From Dugong dugon (taxonomy: Eukaryota; Chordata; Mammalia; Sirenia; Dugongidae), in the NCBI GenBank assembly GCA_030035585.1, contig CM057475.1, positions 186,001 to 250,000 on the forward strand: a DNA stretch of 64,000 bases. Reading direction: 5' to 3'. Under the pieces are notes generated by a model, which saw only the letters and a list, made by a program, of their open reading frames with translations, made no database searches and had not been told where the DNA came from. Of the stretch, positions 1-13,100 are shown one piece after another (within the stretch, counting starts at the first letter, position 1; each line of letters opens with the position of its first letter). A program made the translations under genes and the position numbers.

Positions 1-684
1 ATGTAACACAGAGGGACTTTCAAACACAGAAAGTGAATCGTGCTCCGTTCATCCCCAGACTGAGAGCAACAATCTCTTGCTTTCCCTTTCAGGCAGAGAA
101 GAAGCTACATGCTGGTGTTAAGCACACAAGCTTTAGTTAGCAAAACTGAACCTCTTCTGCTGTCCTCTAGCTGAAGGCAGACAATCTACCTGTTTGGCTT
201 TGAAAGCCAATACTACCTTCATTCCTGGTAGGCAAACTTCCCTTTGAAAACCAGGGGATTCAAATACTTGCTAGGCCTGCACTCTCCAGCCTTTTCCCAA
301 GCAGGGAACATTGGAGATAGCAGCTTGTGCTGGCCGGACACTTTCTTCTAACAAAACTGAAAACTTAAGTAGATTCAGTTAAGCAGCTTGAGGGAAACTC
401 TAAGTTTTGGTTTCTCTTTCATGTTGTGAAAGGGGAACTTAAACCTATTGCTAACAAAGTTTTTACTCAGGAGAACTAGGGTTTTGCCTCCTTCGCGTTC
501 CAGAACGGGAGAAACGCGGTTTCTCTTCTCCTTCGGCGATAACGTCCGTAAAGCCCTATTCTCAGCTACGCAGCACAGAATGCCACCAGGAATGCTGGAA
601 AGCCTGAACGGCTAAAACTAGTTGAAAGGGAAAAAAGTCTTAGGCTGTACCCAGGTAGACAATGCACAGGCAACGTTCTTAGGC
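1..684 (+). repeat. Satellite monomer type A (end of an HOR unit cut by the window start)
   Basis: This is a 684-bp type A monomer. It is recognised by AACAATCTCTTGC near its start, GAAACTCTAAG in the middle, the CGGCGATAACGTCCG stretch at 533-547, CCACCAGG instead of CCTCCCGG, and GGCTAAAACTAG near the end. The same A monomer closes each canonical 8-mer. It holds 15 CpG dinucleotides, ten of them between 491 and 570. Confidence 0.95.
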
Positions 685-3600
685 ATGTAACACAGAGGGA
701 CTTTCAAACACAGAAAGTGAATCGTGCTCCGTGCATCCCCAGGCTGAGAGCAACAAGCTCATGCTTTGTCCTCAGGCTGGGAAGAAGCTACATGCTCCTG
801 TTAAGCACACAGGCTTTAGTCAGCAAAACCGAACCTCTTCTGCTGTCCTCTAGCTGAAGGCAGACAATCTACCTGTTTGGCTTTGAAAGCCAGTAGTACC
901 TTCTTTCCTGTTAGGCAAAATTCCCTTTGAAAACCAGGAGATTCAAACACTTGCTAGGCCTGCACTCTCCAGCCTTCCCCAAGCAGGGAATATTGGAGAT
1001 AGCAGCTTGTGCTGGCCGGACACTTTCTTCTAACAAAACTGAAAACTTAAGTAGATTCAGTTAAGCAGCTTGAGGGAAACGCTAAGTTTTGCTTTCTCTT
1101 TCATATGGTTAATAGGGAACTTAAACCTACTGCTAACAAAGTTTTTACTCAGGGGAACTACGGTTTTGCCTCCCTCGCGTTCCAGAATGGGAGGAACGCG
1201 GTTTCTCTTCTCCTTTAGCGATACCGTGGTAAAGCCCTAATCTCATCTACGCAGCACAGAATGCCTCCCGGAATGCTAGAAAGCCTGAACGGCTTCAACT
1301 AGTTGAAAGGGAAAAAAGTCTTAGGCTTTATCCAGGTAGACAATGCACAGGCAACGTTCTTAGGCATGTAACACAGAGGGACTTTCAAACACAGAAAGTG
1401 AATCGTGCTCCGTTCCTCCCCAGACTGAGAGCAACAAGCTCTTGTTTTCCCTTTCAGGCAGGGAAGAAGCTACATGCTGGTGTTAAGCACACAAGCTTTA
1501 GTTAGCAAAACTGAACCTCTTCTGCTGTCCTCTAGCTGAAGGCAGACAATCTACCTGTTTGGCTTTGAAAGCCAGTACTACCTTCTTTCCTGATAGGCAA
1601 AATTCCCTTTGAAAACCAGGGGATTCAAACACTTGCTAGGCCTGCACTCTCCAGCCTTCTCCCAAGCAGGGAACATTGGAGAAAGCAGCTTGTGCTGGCC
1701 GGACACTCTCTTCTAAGATTCAGTTAAGCAGCTTGAGGGAAACGCTAAGTTTTGGTTTCTCTTTCATCTTGTGAAAGGGGAACTTAAACCTACTGCTAAC
1801 AAATTTTCTACTCAGGAGAACTAGGGTTTTGCCTCCTTCGCGTTCCAGAACGGGAGAAACGCGGTTTCTCTTCTCCTTTGGCGATACCGTCTGTAAAGCG
1901 GTATTCTCAGCCGCGCAGCCCAGAATACCTCCCGGAATGCTAGAAAGCCTCACCGGCTTCAACTGCTTGAAAGGGAGAAACGTCATACGCTTTATCAAAG
2001 TAGACAATGCACAGGATCTGTCTTAGGCATGTAACACAGAGGGACTTTCAAACACAGAAAGTGAATCGTGCTCCCTTCATCCCCAGACTGAGAGCAACAA
2101 GCTCTTGCTTTCCCTTTCAGGCAGGAAAGAAGCTACATGCTCGTGTTAAGCTCACAAGCTTTAGCCAGCAAAACCGAACCTCTTCCGCTTTCCTCTCGCT
2201 GAAGGCAGACAATCTACCTGTTTGGCTTTGAAAGGCAATAGTACCTTCATTCCTGGTAGGCAAAATTCCCTTTGAAAACCAGGGGATTCAAATACTTGCT
2301 AGGCATGCACTCTCCAGCCTTCTCCCAAGCAGGGAACATTGGAGAAAGCAGCTTGTGCTGGCCGGACACTTTTTTCTAAGAAATCTGAAAAGTTAAGTAG
2401 ATTCAGTTAAGCAGCTTGAAGGAGAACGCTATCCTTTGCTTTCTCTTTCATATGGTGAGTAGGGAACTTAAATCTACTGCTAACAAAATTTTTACTCAGG
2501 GGAACTAGGGTTTTGCCTCCCTCGCGTTCCGAAAGGGAGAAACGTGGTTTCTCTTCTCCTTTAGCGATACCGTTGTAAAGCCCTATTCTCAGCTACGCAG
2601 CACAGAATGCCTCCCGGAATGCTAGAAAGCCTGAACGGCTTCAACTAGTTGAAAGGGACAAAAGTCTTCGGCTTTATCCAGGTAGACAATGCACAGGCAA
2701 CGTTCTTAGGCATGTAACACAGAGGGACTTTCAAACACAGAAAGTGAATCGTGCTCCCTTCATCCCCAGACTGAGAGCAACAAGCTCTTGCTTTCCCATT
2801 CACGCAGGGAAGAAGCTACATGCTGGTGTTAAGCACACAAGCTTTAGTTAGCAAAACTGAACCTCTTCTGCAGTCCTCTAGCTGAAGGCAGACAATCTAC
2901 CTGTTTGGCTTTGAAAGCCAGTAGTACCTTCATTCCAGGTAGGCAAAATTCCCTTTGAAAACCAGGGGATTCAAATACTTGCTAGGCCTGCCCTCTCCAG
3001 CCTTCCCCAAGCAGGGAACATTGCAGAAAGCAGCTTGTGCTGGCCGGACACTCTCTTCTAACAAAACTGAAAACTTAAGTAGATTCAGTTAAGCAGCTTG
3101 AGGGAAAGGCTATGTTTTGCTTTCTCTTTCATGTTGTGAACGGGGAACTTAAACCTACTGCTAACAAATTTTTTACTCAGGACAACTACGGTTTTGCCTC
3201 CTTCGCGTTCGAAAACGGTAGAAACGCGGTTTCTCTTCTCCTTTGGCGATACCGTCTGTAAAGCCCTATTCTCAGCTACGCAGCACAGAATGCCTCCCGG
3301 AATGCTGGAAAGCCTGAACGGCTTCAACTAGTGGAAAGGGAGAAATGTCATAAGCTTTATCCACGTAGACAATGCACAGGCAACGTTCTTAGGCATGTAA
3401 CACAGAGGGACTTTCAAACACAGAAAGTGAATCGTGCTCCGTTCATCCCCAGGCTGAGAGCAACAAGCTCATGCTTTCTCTTTCAGGCAGGGAAGAAGCT
3501 ACATGCTCGTGTTAAGCACACAAGCTATAGTCAGCAAAACTGAACCTGTTCTGCTGTCCTCTAGCTGAAGGTAGACAATCTACCTGTTTGTCTTTGAAAG

Positions 3601-4761
3601 CCACTGGTACCTTCATTCCTGGTAGGCAAAATTCCCTTTGAAAACCAGGGGATTCAAATACTTGCTAGGCCTGCACTCTCCAGCCTTCTCCCAAGCAGGG
3701 AACATTGGAGAAAGCAGCTTGTGCTGGCCGGACACTCTCTTCTAACAAAACTGAAAACTTAAGTAGATTCAGTTAAGCAGCTTGAGGGAAGCGCTATGTT
3801 TTGCTTTCTCTTTCATGTTGTGAACGGGGAACTTAAACCTACTGCTAACAAATTTTTTACTCAGAACAACTACGTTTTTGCCTCCTTCGCGTTCGAGAAC
3901 GGGAGTAACGCGGTTTCTCTTCTCCTTTGGCGATAACGTCTGTAAAGCCCTATTCTCAGCTACGCAGCACAGAATGCCTCCCGGAATGCTGGAAAGCCTG
4001 AACGGCTTCAACTAGTGGAAAGGGAGAAATGTCATAAGCTTTATCCACGTAGACAACGCACAGGCAACGTTCTTAGGCATGTAACACAGAGGGACTTTCA
4101 AACACAGAAAGTGAATCGTGCTCCGTTCATCCCCAGGCTGAGAGCAACAAGCTCATGCTTTCTCTTTCAGGCAGGGAATAAGCTACATGCTCCTGTTAAG
4201 CACACAAGCTTTAGTCAGCAAAACCGAATCTCTTCTGCTGTTCTCTAGCTGAAGGCAGACAATCTACCTGTTTGGCTTTGAAAGCCAGTAGTACCTTCAT
4301 TCCAGGTAGGCCAAATTCCCTTTGAAAACCAGCGGAATCAAATACTTCCTAGGCCTGCACTCTCCAGCCTTCCCCAAGCAGGGAATATTGGAGATAGCAG
4401 CTTGTGCTGGCCGGACACTTTCTTCTAACAAAACTGAAAACTTAAGTAGATTCAGTTAAGCAGCTTGAGGGAAACGCTAAGTTTTGGTTTCTCTTTCATG
4501 TTGTGAAAGGGGAACTTAAACCTATTGCTAACAAAGTTTTTACTCAGGAGAACTAGGGTTTTGCCTCCTTCGCGTTCCAGAACGGGAGAAACGCGGTTTC
4601 TCTTCTCCTTCGGCGATAACGTCCGTAAAGCCCTATTCTCAGCTACGCAGCACAGAATGCCACCAGGAATGCTGGAAAGCCTGAACGGCTAAAACTAGTT
4701 GAAAGGGAAAAAAGTCTTAGGCTGTACCCAGGTAGACAATGCACAGGCAACGTTCTTAGGC
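685..4761 (+). repeat. H0: 6-mer HOR variant (B-C-D-E-F-G/B/A), 4077 bp
   Basis: Monomers are B 685-1365, C 1366-2028, D 2029-2711, E 2712-3394, F 3395-4078 and a hybrid at 4079-4761. The unit is 1346 bp shorter than the 8-mer, which equals two monomers. The hybrid starts as G (GGGAATAAGC, CGGAATCAAATAC), continues as B (GGAATATTGG, base 4476 still B-like) and finishes as A from base 4487 on. It therefore looks like a canonical G/B monomer joined to a downstream A, with C2 and one monomer equivalent deleted. A private change is C at 4312. Confidence 0.93.
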
Positions 4762-7700
4762 ATGTAACACAGAGGGACTTTCAAACACAGAAAGTGAATC
4801 GTGCTCCGTGCATCCCCAGGCTGAGAGCAACAAGCTCATGCTTTGTCCTCAGGCTGGGAAGAAGCTACATGCTCCTGTTAAGCACACAGGCTTTAGTCAG
4901 CAAAACCGAACCTCTTCTGCTGTCCTCTAGCTGAAGGCAGACAATCTACCTGTTTGGCTTTGAAAGCCAGTAGTACCTTCTTTCCTGTTAGGCAAAATTC
5001 CCTTTGAAAACCAGGAGATTCAAACACTTGCTAGGCCTGCACTCTCCAGCCTTCCCCAAGCAGGGAATATTGGAGATAGCAGCTTGTGCTGGCCGGACAC
5101 TTTCTTCTAACAAAACTGAAAACTTAAGTAGATTCAGTTAAGCAGCTTGAGGGAAACGCTAAGTTTTGCTTTCTCTTTCATATGGTTAATAGGGAACTTA
5201 AACCTACTGCTAACAAAGTTTTTACTCAGGGGAACTACGGTTTTGCCTCCCTCGCGTTCCAGAATGGGAGGAACGCGGTTTCTCTTCTCCTTTAGCGATA
5301 CCGTGGTAAAGCCCTAATCTCATCTACGCAGCACAGAATGCCTCCCGGAATGCTAGAAAGCCTGAACGGCTTCAACTAGTTGAAAGGGAAAAAAGTCTTA
5401 GGCTTTATCCAGGTAGACAATGCACAGGCAACGTTCTTAGGCATGTAACACAGAGGGACTTTCAAACACAGAAAGTGAATCGTGCTCCGTTCCTCCCCAG
5501 ACTGAGAGCAACAAGCTCTTGTTTTCCCTTTCAGGCAGGGAAGAAGCTACATGCTGGTGTTAAGCACACAAGCTTTAGTTAGCAAAACTGAACCTCTTCT
5601 GCTGTCCTCTAGCTGAAGGCAGACAATCTACCTGTTTGGCTTTGAAAGCCAGTACTACCTTCTTTCCTGATAGGCAAAATTCCCTTTGAAAACCAGGGGA
5701 TTCAAACACTTGCTAGGCCTGCACTCTCCAGCCTTCTCCCAAGCAGGGAACATTGGAGAAAGCAGCTTGTGCTGGCCGGACACTCTCTTCTAAGATTCAG
5801 TTAAGCAGCTTGAGGGAAACGCTAAGTTTTGGTTTCTCTTTCATCTTGTGAAAGGGGAACTTAAACCTACTGCTAACAAATTTTCTACTCAGGAGAACTA
5901 GGGTTTTGCCTCCTTCGCGTTCCAGAACGGGAGAAACGCGGTTTCTCTTCTCCTTTGGCGATACCGTCTGTAAAGCGGTATTCTCAGCCGCGCAGCCCAG
6001 AATACCTCCCGGAATGCTAGAAAGCCTCACCGGCTTCAACTGCTTGAAAGGGAGAAACGTCATACGCTTTATCAAAGTAGACAATGCACAGGATCTGTCT
6101 TAGGCATGTAACACAGAGGGACTTTCAAACACAGAAAGTGAATCGTGCTCCCTTCATCCCCAGACTGAGAGCAACAAGCTCTTGCTTTCCCTTTCAGGCA
6201 GGAAAGAAGCTACATGCTCGTGTTAAGCTCACAAGCTTTAGCCAGCAAAACCGAACCTCTTCCGCTTTCCTCTCGCTGAAGGCAGACAATCTACCTGTTT
6301 GGCTTTGAAAGGCAATAGTACCTTCATTCCTGGTAGGCAAAATTCCCTTTGAAAACCAGGGGATTCAAATACTTGCTAGGCATGCACTCTCCAGCCTTCT
6401 CCCAAGCAGGGAACATTGGAGAAAGCAGCTTGTGCTGGCCGGACACTTTTTTCTAAGAAATCTGAAAAGTTAAGTAGATTCAGTTAAGCAGCTTGAAGGA
6501 GAACGCTATCCTTTGCTTTCTCTTTCATATGGTGAGTAGGGAACTTAAATCTACTGCTAACAAAATTTTTACTCAGGGGAACTAGGGTTTTGCCTCCCTC
6601 GCGTTCCGAAAGGGAGAAACGTGGTTTCTCTTCTCCTTTAGCGATACCGTTGTAAAGCCCTATTCTCAGCTACGCAGCACAGAATGCCTCCCGGAATGCT
6701 AGAAAGCCTGAACGGCTTCAACTAGTTGAAAGGGACAAAAGTCTTCGGCTTTATCCAGGTAGACAATGCACAGGCAACGTTCTTAGGCATGTAACACAGA
6801 GGGACTTTCAAACACAGAAAGTGAATCGTGCTCCCTTCATCCCCAGACTGAGAGCAACAAGCTCTTGCTTTCCCATTCACGCAGGGAAGAAGCTACATGC
6901 TGGTGTTAAGCACACAAGCTTTAGTTAGCAAAACTGAACCTCTTCTGCAGTCCTCTAGCTGAAGGCAGACAATCTACCTGTTTGGCTTTGAAAGCCAGTA
7001 GTACCTTCATTCCAGGTAGGCAAAATTCCCTTTGAAAACCAGGGGATTCAAATACTTGCTAGGCCTGCCCTCTCCAGCCTTCCCCAAGCAGGGAACATTG
7101 CAGAAAGCAGCTTGTGCTGGCCGGACACTCTCTTCTAACAAAACTGAAAACTTAAGTAGATTCAGTTAAGCAGCTTGAGGGAAAGGCTATGTTTTGCTTT
7201 CTCTTTCATGTTGTGAACGGGGAACTTAAACCTACTGCTAACAAATTTTTTACTCAGGACAACTACGGTTTTGCCTCCTTCGCGTTCGAAAACGGTAGAA
7301 ACGCGGTTTCTCTTCTCCTTTGGCGATACCGTCTGTAAAGCCCTATTCTCAGCTACGCAGCACAGAATGCCTCCCGGAATGCTGGAAAGCCTGAACGGCT
7401 TCAACTAGTGGAAAGGGAGAAATGTCATAAGCTTTATCCACGTAGACAATGCACAGGCAACGTTCTTAGGCATGTAACACAGAGGGACTTTCAAACACAG
7501 AAAGTGAATCGTGCTCCGTTCATCCCCAGGCTGAGAGCAACAAGCTCATGCTTTCTCTTTCAGGCAGGGAAGAAGCTACATGCTCGTGTTAAGCACACAA
7601 GCTATAGTCAGCAAAACTGAACCTGTTCTGCTGTCCTCTAGCTGAAGGTAGACAATCTACCTGTTTGTCTTTGAAAGCCACTGGTACCTTCATTCCTGGT

Positions 7701-10184
7701 AGGCAAAATTCCCTTTGAAAACCAGGGGATTCAAATACTTGCTAGGCCTGCACTCTCCAGCCTTCTCCCAAGCAGGGAACATTGGAGAAAGCAGCTTGTG
7801 CTGGCCGGACACTCTCTTCTAACAAAACTGAAAACTTAAGTAGATTCAGTTAAGCAGCTTGAGGGAAGCGCTATGTTTTGCTTTCTCTTTCATGTTGTGA
7901 ACGGGGAACTTAAACCTACTGCTAACAAATTTTTTACTCAGAACAACTACGTTTTTGCCTCCTTCGCGTTCGAGAACGGGAGTAACGCGGTTTCTCTTCT
8001 CCTTTGGCGATAACGTCTGTAAAGCCCTATTCTCAGCTACGCAGCACAGAATGCCTCCCGGAATGCTGGAAAGCCTGAACGGCTTCAACTAGTGGAAAGG
8101 GAGAAATGTCATAAGCTTTATCCACGTAGACAACGCACAGGCAACGTTCTTAGGCATGTAACACAGAGGGACTTTCAAACACAGAAAGTGAATCGTGCTC
8201 CGTTCATCCCCAGGCTGAGAGCAACAAGCTCATGCTTTCTCTTTCAGGCAGGGAATAAGCTACATGCTCCTGTTAAGCACACAAGCTTTAGTCAGCAAAA
8301 CCGAATCTCTTCTGCTGTTCTCTAGCTGAAGGCAGACAATCTACCTGTTTGGCTTTGAAAGCCAGTAGTACCTTCATTCCAGGTAGGCAAAATTCCCTTT
8401 GAAAACCAGCGGAATCAAATACTTCCTAGGCCTGCACTCTCCAGCCTTCCCCAAGCAGGGAATATTGGAGATAGCAGCTTGTGCTGGCCGGACACTTTCT
8501 TCTAACAAAACTGAAAACTTAAGTAGATTCAGTTAAGCAGCTTGAGGGAAACGCTAAGTTTTGCTTTCTCTTTCATATGGTTAATAGGGAACTTAAACCT
8601 ACTGCTAACAAAGTTTTTACTCAGGGGAACTACGGTTTTGCCTCCCTCGCGTTCCAGAATGGGAGGAACGCGGTTTCTCTTCTCCTTTAGCGATACCGTG
8701 GTAAAGCCCTAATCTCATCTACGCAGCACAGAATGCCTCCCGGAATGCTAGAAAGCCTGAACGGCTTCAACTAGTTGAAAGGGAAAAAAGTCTTAGGCTT
8801 TATCCAGGTAGACAATGCACAGGCAACGTTCTTAGGCATGTAACACAGAGGGACTTTCAAACACAGAAAGTGAATCGTGCTCCGTTCCTCCCCAGACTGA
8901 GAGCAACAAGCTCTTGTTTTCCCTTTCAGGCAGGGAAGAAGCTACATGCTGGTGTTAAGCACACAAGCTTTAGTTAGCAAAACTGAACCTCTTCTGCTGT
9001 CCTCTAGCTGAAGGCAGACAATCTACCTGTTTGGCTTTGAAAGCCAGTACTACCTTCTTTCCTGATAGGCAAAATTCCCTTTGAAAACCAGGGGATTCAA
9101 ACACTTGCTAGGCCTGCACTCTCCAGCCTTCTCCCAAGCAGGGAACATTGGAGAAAGCAGCTTGTGCTGGCCGGACACTCTCTTCTAAGATTCAGTTAAG
9201 CAGCTTGAGGGAAACGCTAAGTTTTGGTTTCTCTTTCATCTTGTGAAAGGGGAACTTAAACCTACTGCTAACAAATTTTCTACTCAGGAGAACTAGGGTT
9301 TTGCCTCCTTCGCGTTCCAGAGCGGGAGAAACGCGGTTTCTCTTCTCCTTTGGCGATACCGTCTGTAAAGCGGTATTCTCAGCCGCGCAGCCCAGAATAC
9401 CTCCCGGAATGCTAGAAAGCCTCACCGGCTTCAACTGCTTGAAAGGGAGAAACGTCATACGCTTTATCAAAGTAGACAATGCACAGGATCTGTCTTAGGC
9501 ATGTAACACAGAGGGACTTTCAAACACAGAAAGTGAATCGTGCTCCGTTCATCCCCAGACTGAGAGCAACAATCTCTTGCTTTCCCTTTCAGGCAGAGAA
9601 GAAGCTACATGCTGGTGTTAAGCACACAAGCTTTAGTTAGCAAAACTGAACCTCTTCTGCTGTCCTCTAGCTGAAGGCAGACAATCTACCTGTTTGGCTT
9701 TGAAAGCCAATACTACCTTCATTCCTGGTAGGCAAACTTCCCTTTGAAAACCAGGGGATTCAAATACTTGCTAGGCCTGCACTCTCCAGCCTTTTCCCAA
9801 GCAGGGAACATTGGAGATAGCAGCTTGTGCTGGCCGGACACTTTCTTCTAACAAAACTGAAAACTTAAGTAGATTCAGTTAAGCAGCTTGAGGGAAACTC
9901 TAAGTTTTGGTTTCTCTTTCATGTTGTGAAAGGGGAACTTAAACCTATTGCTAACAAAGTTTTTACTCAGGAGAACTAGGGTTTTGCCTCCTTCGCGTTC
10001 CAGAACGGGAGAAACGCGGTTTCTCTTCTCCTTCGGCGATAACGTCCGTAAAGCCCTATTCTCAGCTACGCAGCACAGAATGCCACCAGGAATGCTGGAA
10101 AGCCTGAACGGCTAAAACTAGTTGAAAGGGAAAAAAGTCTTAGGCTGTACCCAGGTAGACAATGCACAGGCAACGTTCTTAGGC
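4762..10184 (+). repeat. H1: canonical 8-mer HOR unit, 5423 bp
   Basis: Monomers are B 4762-5442, C 5443-6105, D 6106-6788, E 6789-7471, F 7472-8155, G/B hybrid 8156-8837, C2 8838-9500 and A 9501-10184. C2 is distinguished from C by G in CCAGAGCGGG (C has CCAGAACGGG). In H1 the C2 monomer has A at 9099 where most units have T, a state shared only with H8. Confidence 0.95.
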
Positions 10185-13100
10185 ATGTAACACAGAGGGA
10201 CTTTCAAACACAGAAAGTGAATCGTGCTCCGTGCATCCCCAGGCTGAGAGCAACAAGCTCATGCTTTGTCCTCAGGCTGGGAAGAAGCTACATGCTCCTG
10301 TTAAGCACACAGGCTTTAGTCAGCAAAACCGAACCTCTTCTGCTGTCCTCTAGCTGAAGGCAGACAATCTACCTGTTTGGCTTTGAAAGCCAGTAGTACC
10401 TTCTTTCCTGTTAGGCAAAATTCCCTTTGAAAACCAGGAGATTCAAACACTTGCTAGGCCTGCACTCTCCAGCCTTCCCCAAGCAGGGAATATTGGAGAT
10501 AGCAGCTTGTGCTGGCCGGACACTTTCTTCTAACAAAACTGAAAACTTAAGTAGATTCAGTTAAGCAGCTTGAGGGAAACGCTAAGTTTTGCTTTCTCTT
10601 TCATATGGTTAATAGGGAACTTAAACCTACTGCTAACAAAGTTTTTACTCAGGGGAACTACGGTTTTGCCTCCCTCGCGTTCCAGAATGGGAGGAACGCG
10701 GTTTCTCTTCTCCTTTAGCGATACCGTGGTAAAGCCCTAATCTCATCTACGCAGCACAGAATGCCTCCCGGAATGCTAGAAAGCCTGAACGGCTTCAACT
10801 AGTTGAAAGGGAAAAAAGTCTTAGGCTTTATCCAGGTAGACAATGCACAGGCAACGTTCTTAGGCATGTAACACAGAGGGACTTTCAAACACAGAAAGTG
10901 AATCGTGCTCCGTTCCTCCCCAGACTGAGAGCAACAAGCTCTTGTTTTCCCTTTCAGGCAGGGAAGAAGCTACATGCTGGTGTTAAGCACACAAGCTTTA
11001 GTTAGCAAAACTGAACCTCTTCTGCTGTCCTCTAGCTGAAGGCAGACAATCTACCTGTTTGGCTTTGAAAGCCAGTACTACCTTCTTTCCTGATAGGCAA
11101 AATTCCCTTTGAAAACCAGGGGATTCAAACACTTGCTAGGCCTGCACTCTCCAGCCTTCTCCCAAGCAGGGAACATTGGAGAAAGCAGCTTGTGCTGGCC
11201 GGACACTCTCTTCTAAGATTCAGTTAAGCAGCTTGAGGGAAACGCTAAGTTTTGGTTTCTCTTTCATCTTGTGAAAGGGGAACTTAAACCTACTGCTAAC
11301 AAATTTTCTACTCAGGAGAACTAGGGTTTTGCCTCCTTCGCGTTCCAGAACGGGAGAAACGCGGTTTCTCTTCTCCTTTGGCGATACCGTCTGTAAAGCG
11401 GTATTCTCAGCCGCGCAGCCCAGAATACCTCCCGGAATGCTAGAAAGCCTCACCGGCTTCAACTGCTTGAAAGGGAGAAACGTCATACGCTTTATCAAAG
11501 TAGACAATGCACAGGATCTGTCTTAGGCATGTAACACAGAGGGACTTTCAAACACAGAAAGTGAATCGTGCTCCCTTCATCCCCAGACTGAGAGCAACAA
11601 GCTCTTGCTTTCCCTTTCAGGCAGGAAAGAAGCTACATGCTCCTGTTAAGCTCACAAGCTTTAGCCAGCAAAACCGAACCTCTTCCGCTTTCCTCTCGCT
11701 GAAGGCAGACAATCTACCTGTTTGGCTTTGAAAGGCAATAGTACCTTCATTCCTGGTAGGCAAAATTCCCTTTGAAAACCAGGGGATTCAAATACTTGCT
11801 AGGCATGCACTCTCCAGCCTTCTCCCAAGCAGGGAACATTGGAGAAAGCAGCTTGTGCTGGCCGGACACTTTTTTCTAAGAAATCTGAAAAGTTAAGTAG
11901 ATTCAGTTAAGCAGCTTGAAGGAGAACGCTATCCTTTGCTTTCTCTTTCATATGGTGAGTAGGGAACTTAAATCTACTGCTAACAAAATTTTTACTCAGG
12001 GGAACTAGGGTTTTGCCTCCCTCGCGTTCCGAAAGGGAGAAACGTGGTTTCTCTTCTCCTTTAGCGATACCGTTGTAAAGCCCTATTCTCAGCTACGCAG
12101 CACAGAATGCCTCCCGGAATGCTAGAAAGCCTGAACGGCTTCAACTAGTTGAAAGGGACAAAAGTCTTCGGCTTTATCCAGGTAGACAATGCACAGGCAA
12201 CGTTCTTAGGCATGTAACACAGAGGGACTTTCAAACACAGAAAGTGAATCGTGCTCCCTTCATCCCCAGACTGAGAGCAACAAGCTCTTGCTTTCCCATT
12301 CACGCAGGGAAGAAGCTACATGCTGGTGTTAAGCACACAAGCTTTAGTTAGCAAAACTGAACCTCTTCTGCAGTCCTCTAGCTGAAGGCAGACAATCTAC
12401 CTGTTTGGCTTTGAAAGCCAGTAGTACCTTCATTCCAGGTAGGCAAAATTCCCTTTGAAAACCAGGGGATTCAAATACTTGCTAGGCCTGCCCTCTCCAG
12501 CCTTCCCCAAGCAGGGAACATTGCAGAAAGCAGCTTGTGCTGGCCGGACACTCTCTTCTAACAAAACTGAAAACTTAAGTAGATTCAGTTAAGCAGCTTG
12601 AGGGAAAGGCTATGTTTTGCTTTCTCTTTCATGTTGTGAACGGGGAACTTAAACCTACTGCTAACAAATTTTTTACTCAGGACAACTACGGTTTTGCCTC
12701 CTTCGCGTTCGAAAACGGTAGAAACGCGGTTTCTCTTCTCCTTTGGCGATACCGTCTGTAAAGCCCTATTCTCAGCTACGCAGCACAGAATGCCTCCCGG
12801 AATGCTGGAAAGCCTGAACGGCTTCAACTAGTGGAAAGGGAGAAATGTCATAAGCTTTATCCACGTAGACAATGCACAGGCAACGTTCTTAGGCATGTAA
12901 CACAGAGGGACTTTCAAACACAGAAAGTGAATCGTGCTCCGTTCATCCCCAGGCTGAGAGCAACAAGCTCATGCTTTCTCTTTCAGGCAGGGAAGAAGCT
13001 ACATGCTCGTGTTAAGCACACAAGCTATAGTCAGCAAAACTGAACCTGTTCTGCTGTCCTCTAGCTGAAGGTAGACAATCTACCTGTTTGTCTTTGAAAG

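Noticed and set aside
671..690. TTAGGC as a telomere-type hexamer
   Set aside because: It occurs once per monomer at the boundary and never in tandem, so it is chance.
1720..2007. 95-codon minus-strand frame recurring in every C and C2 monomer, with overlapping plus-strand frames
   Set aside because: It repeats only because the satellite repeats. Open frames overlap on both strands, other monomer types carry stops or a deletion, and no domain is recognisable.
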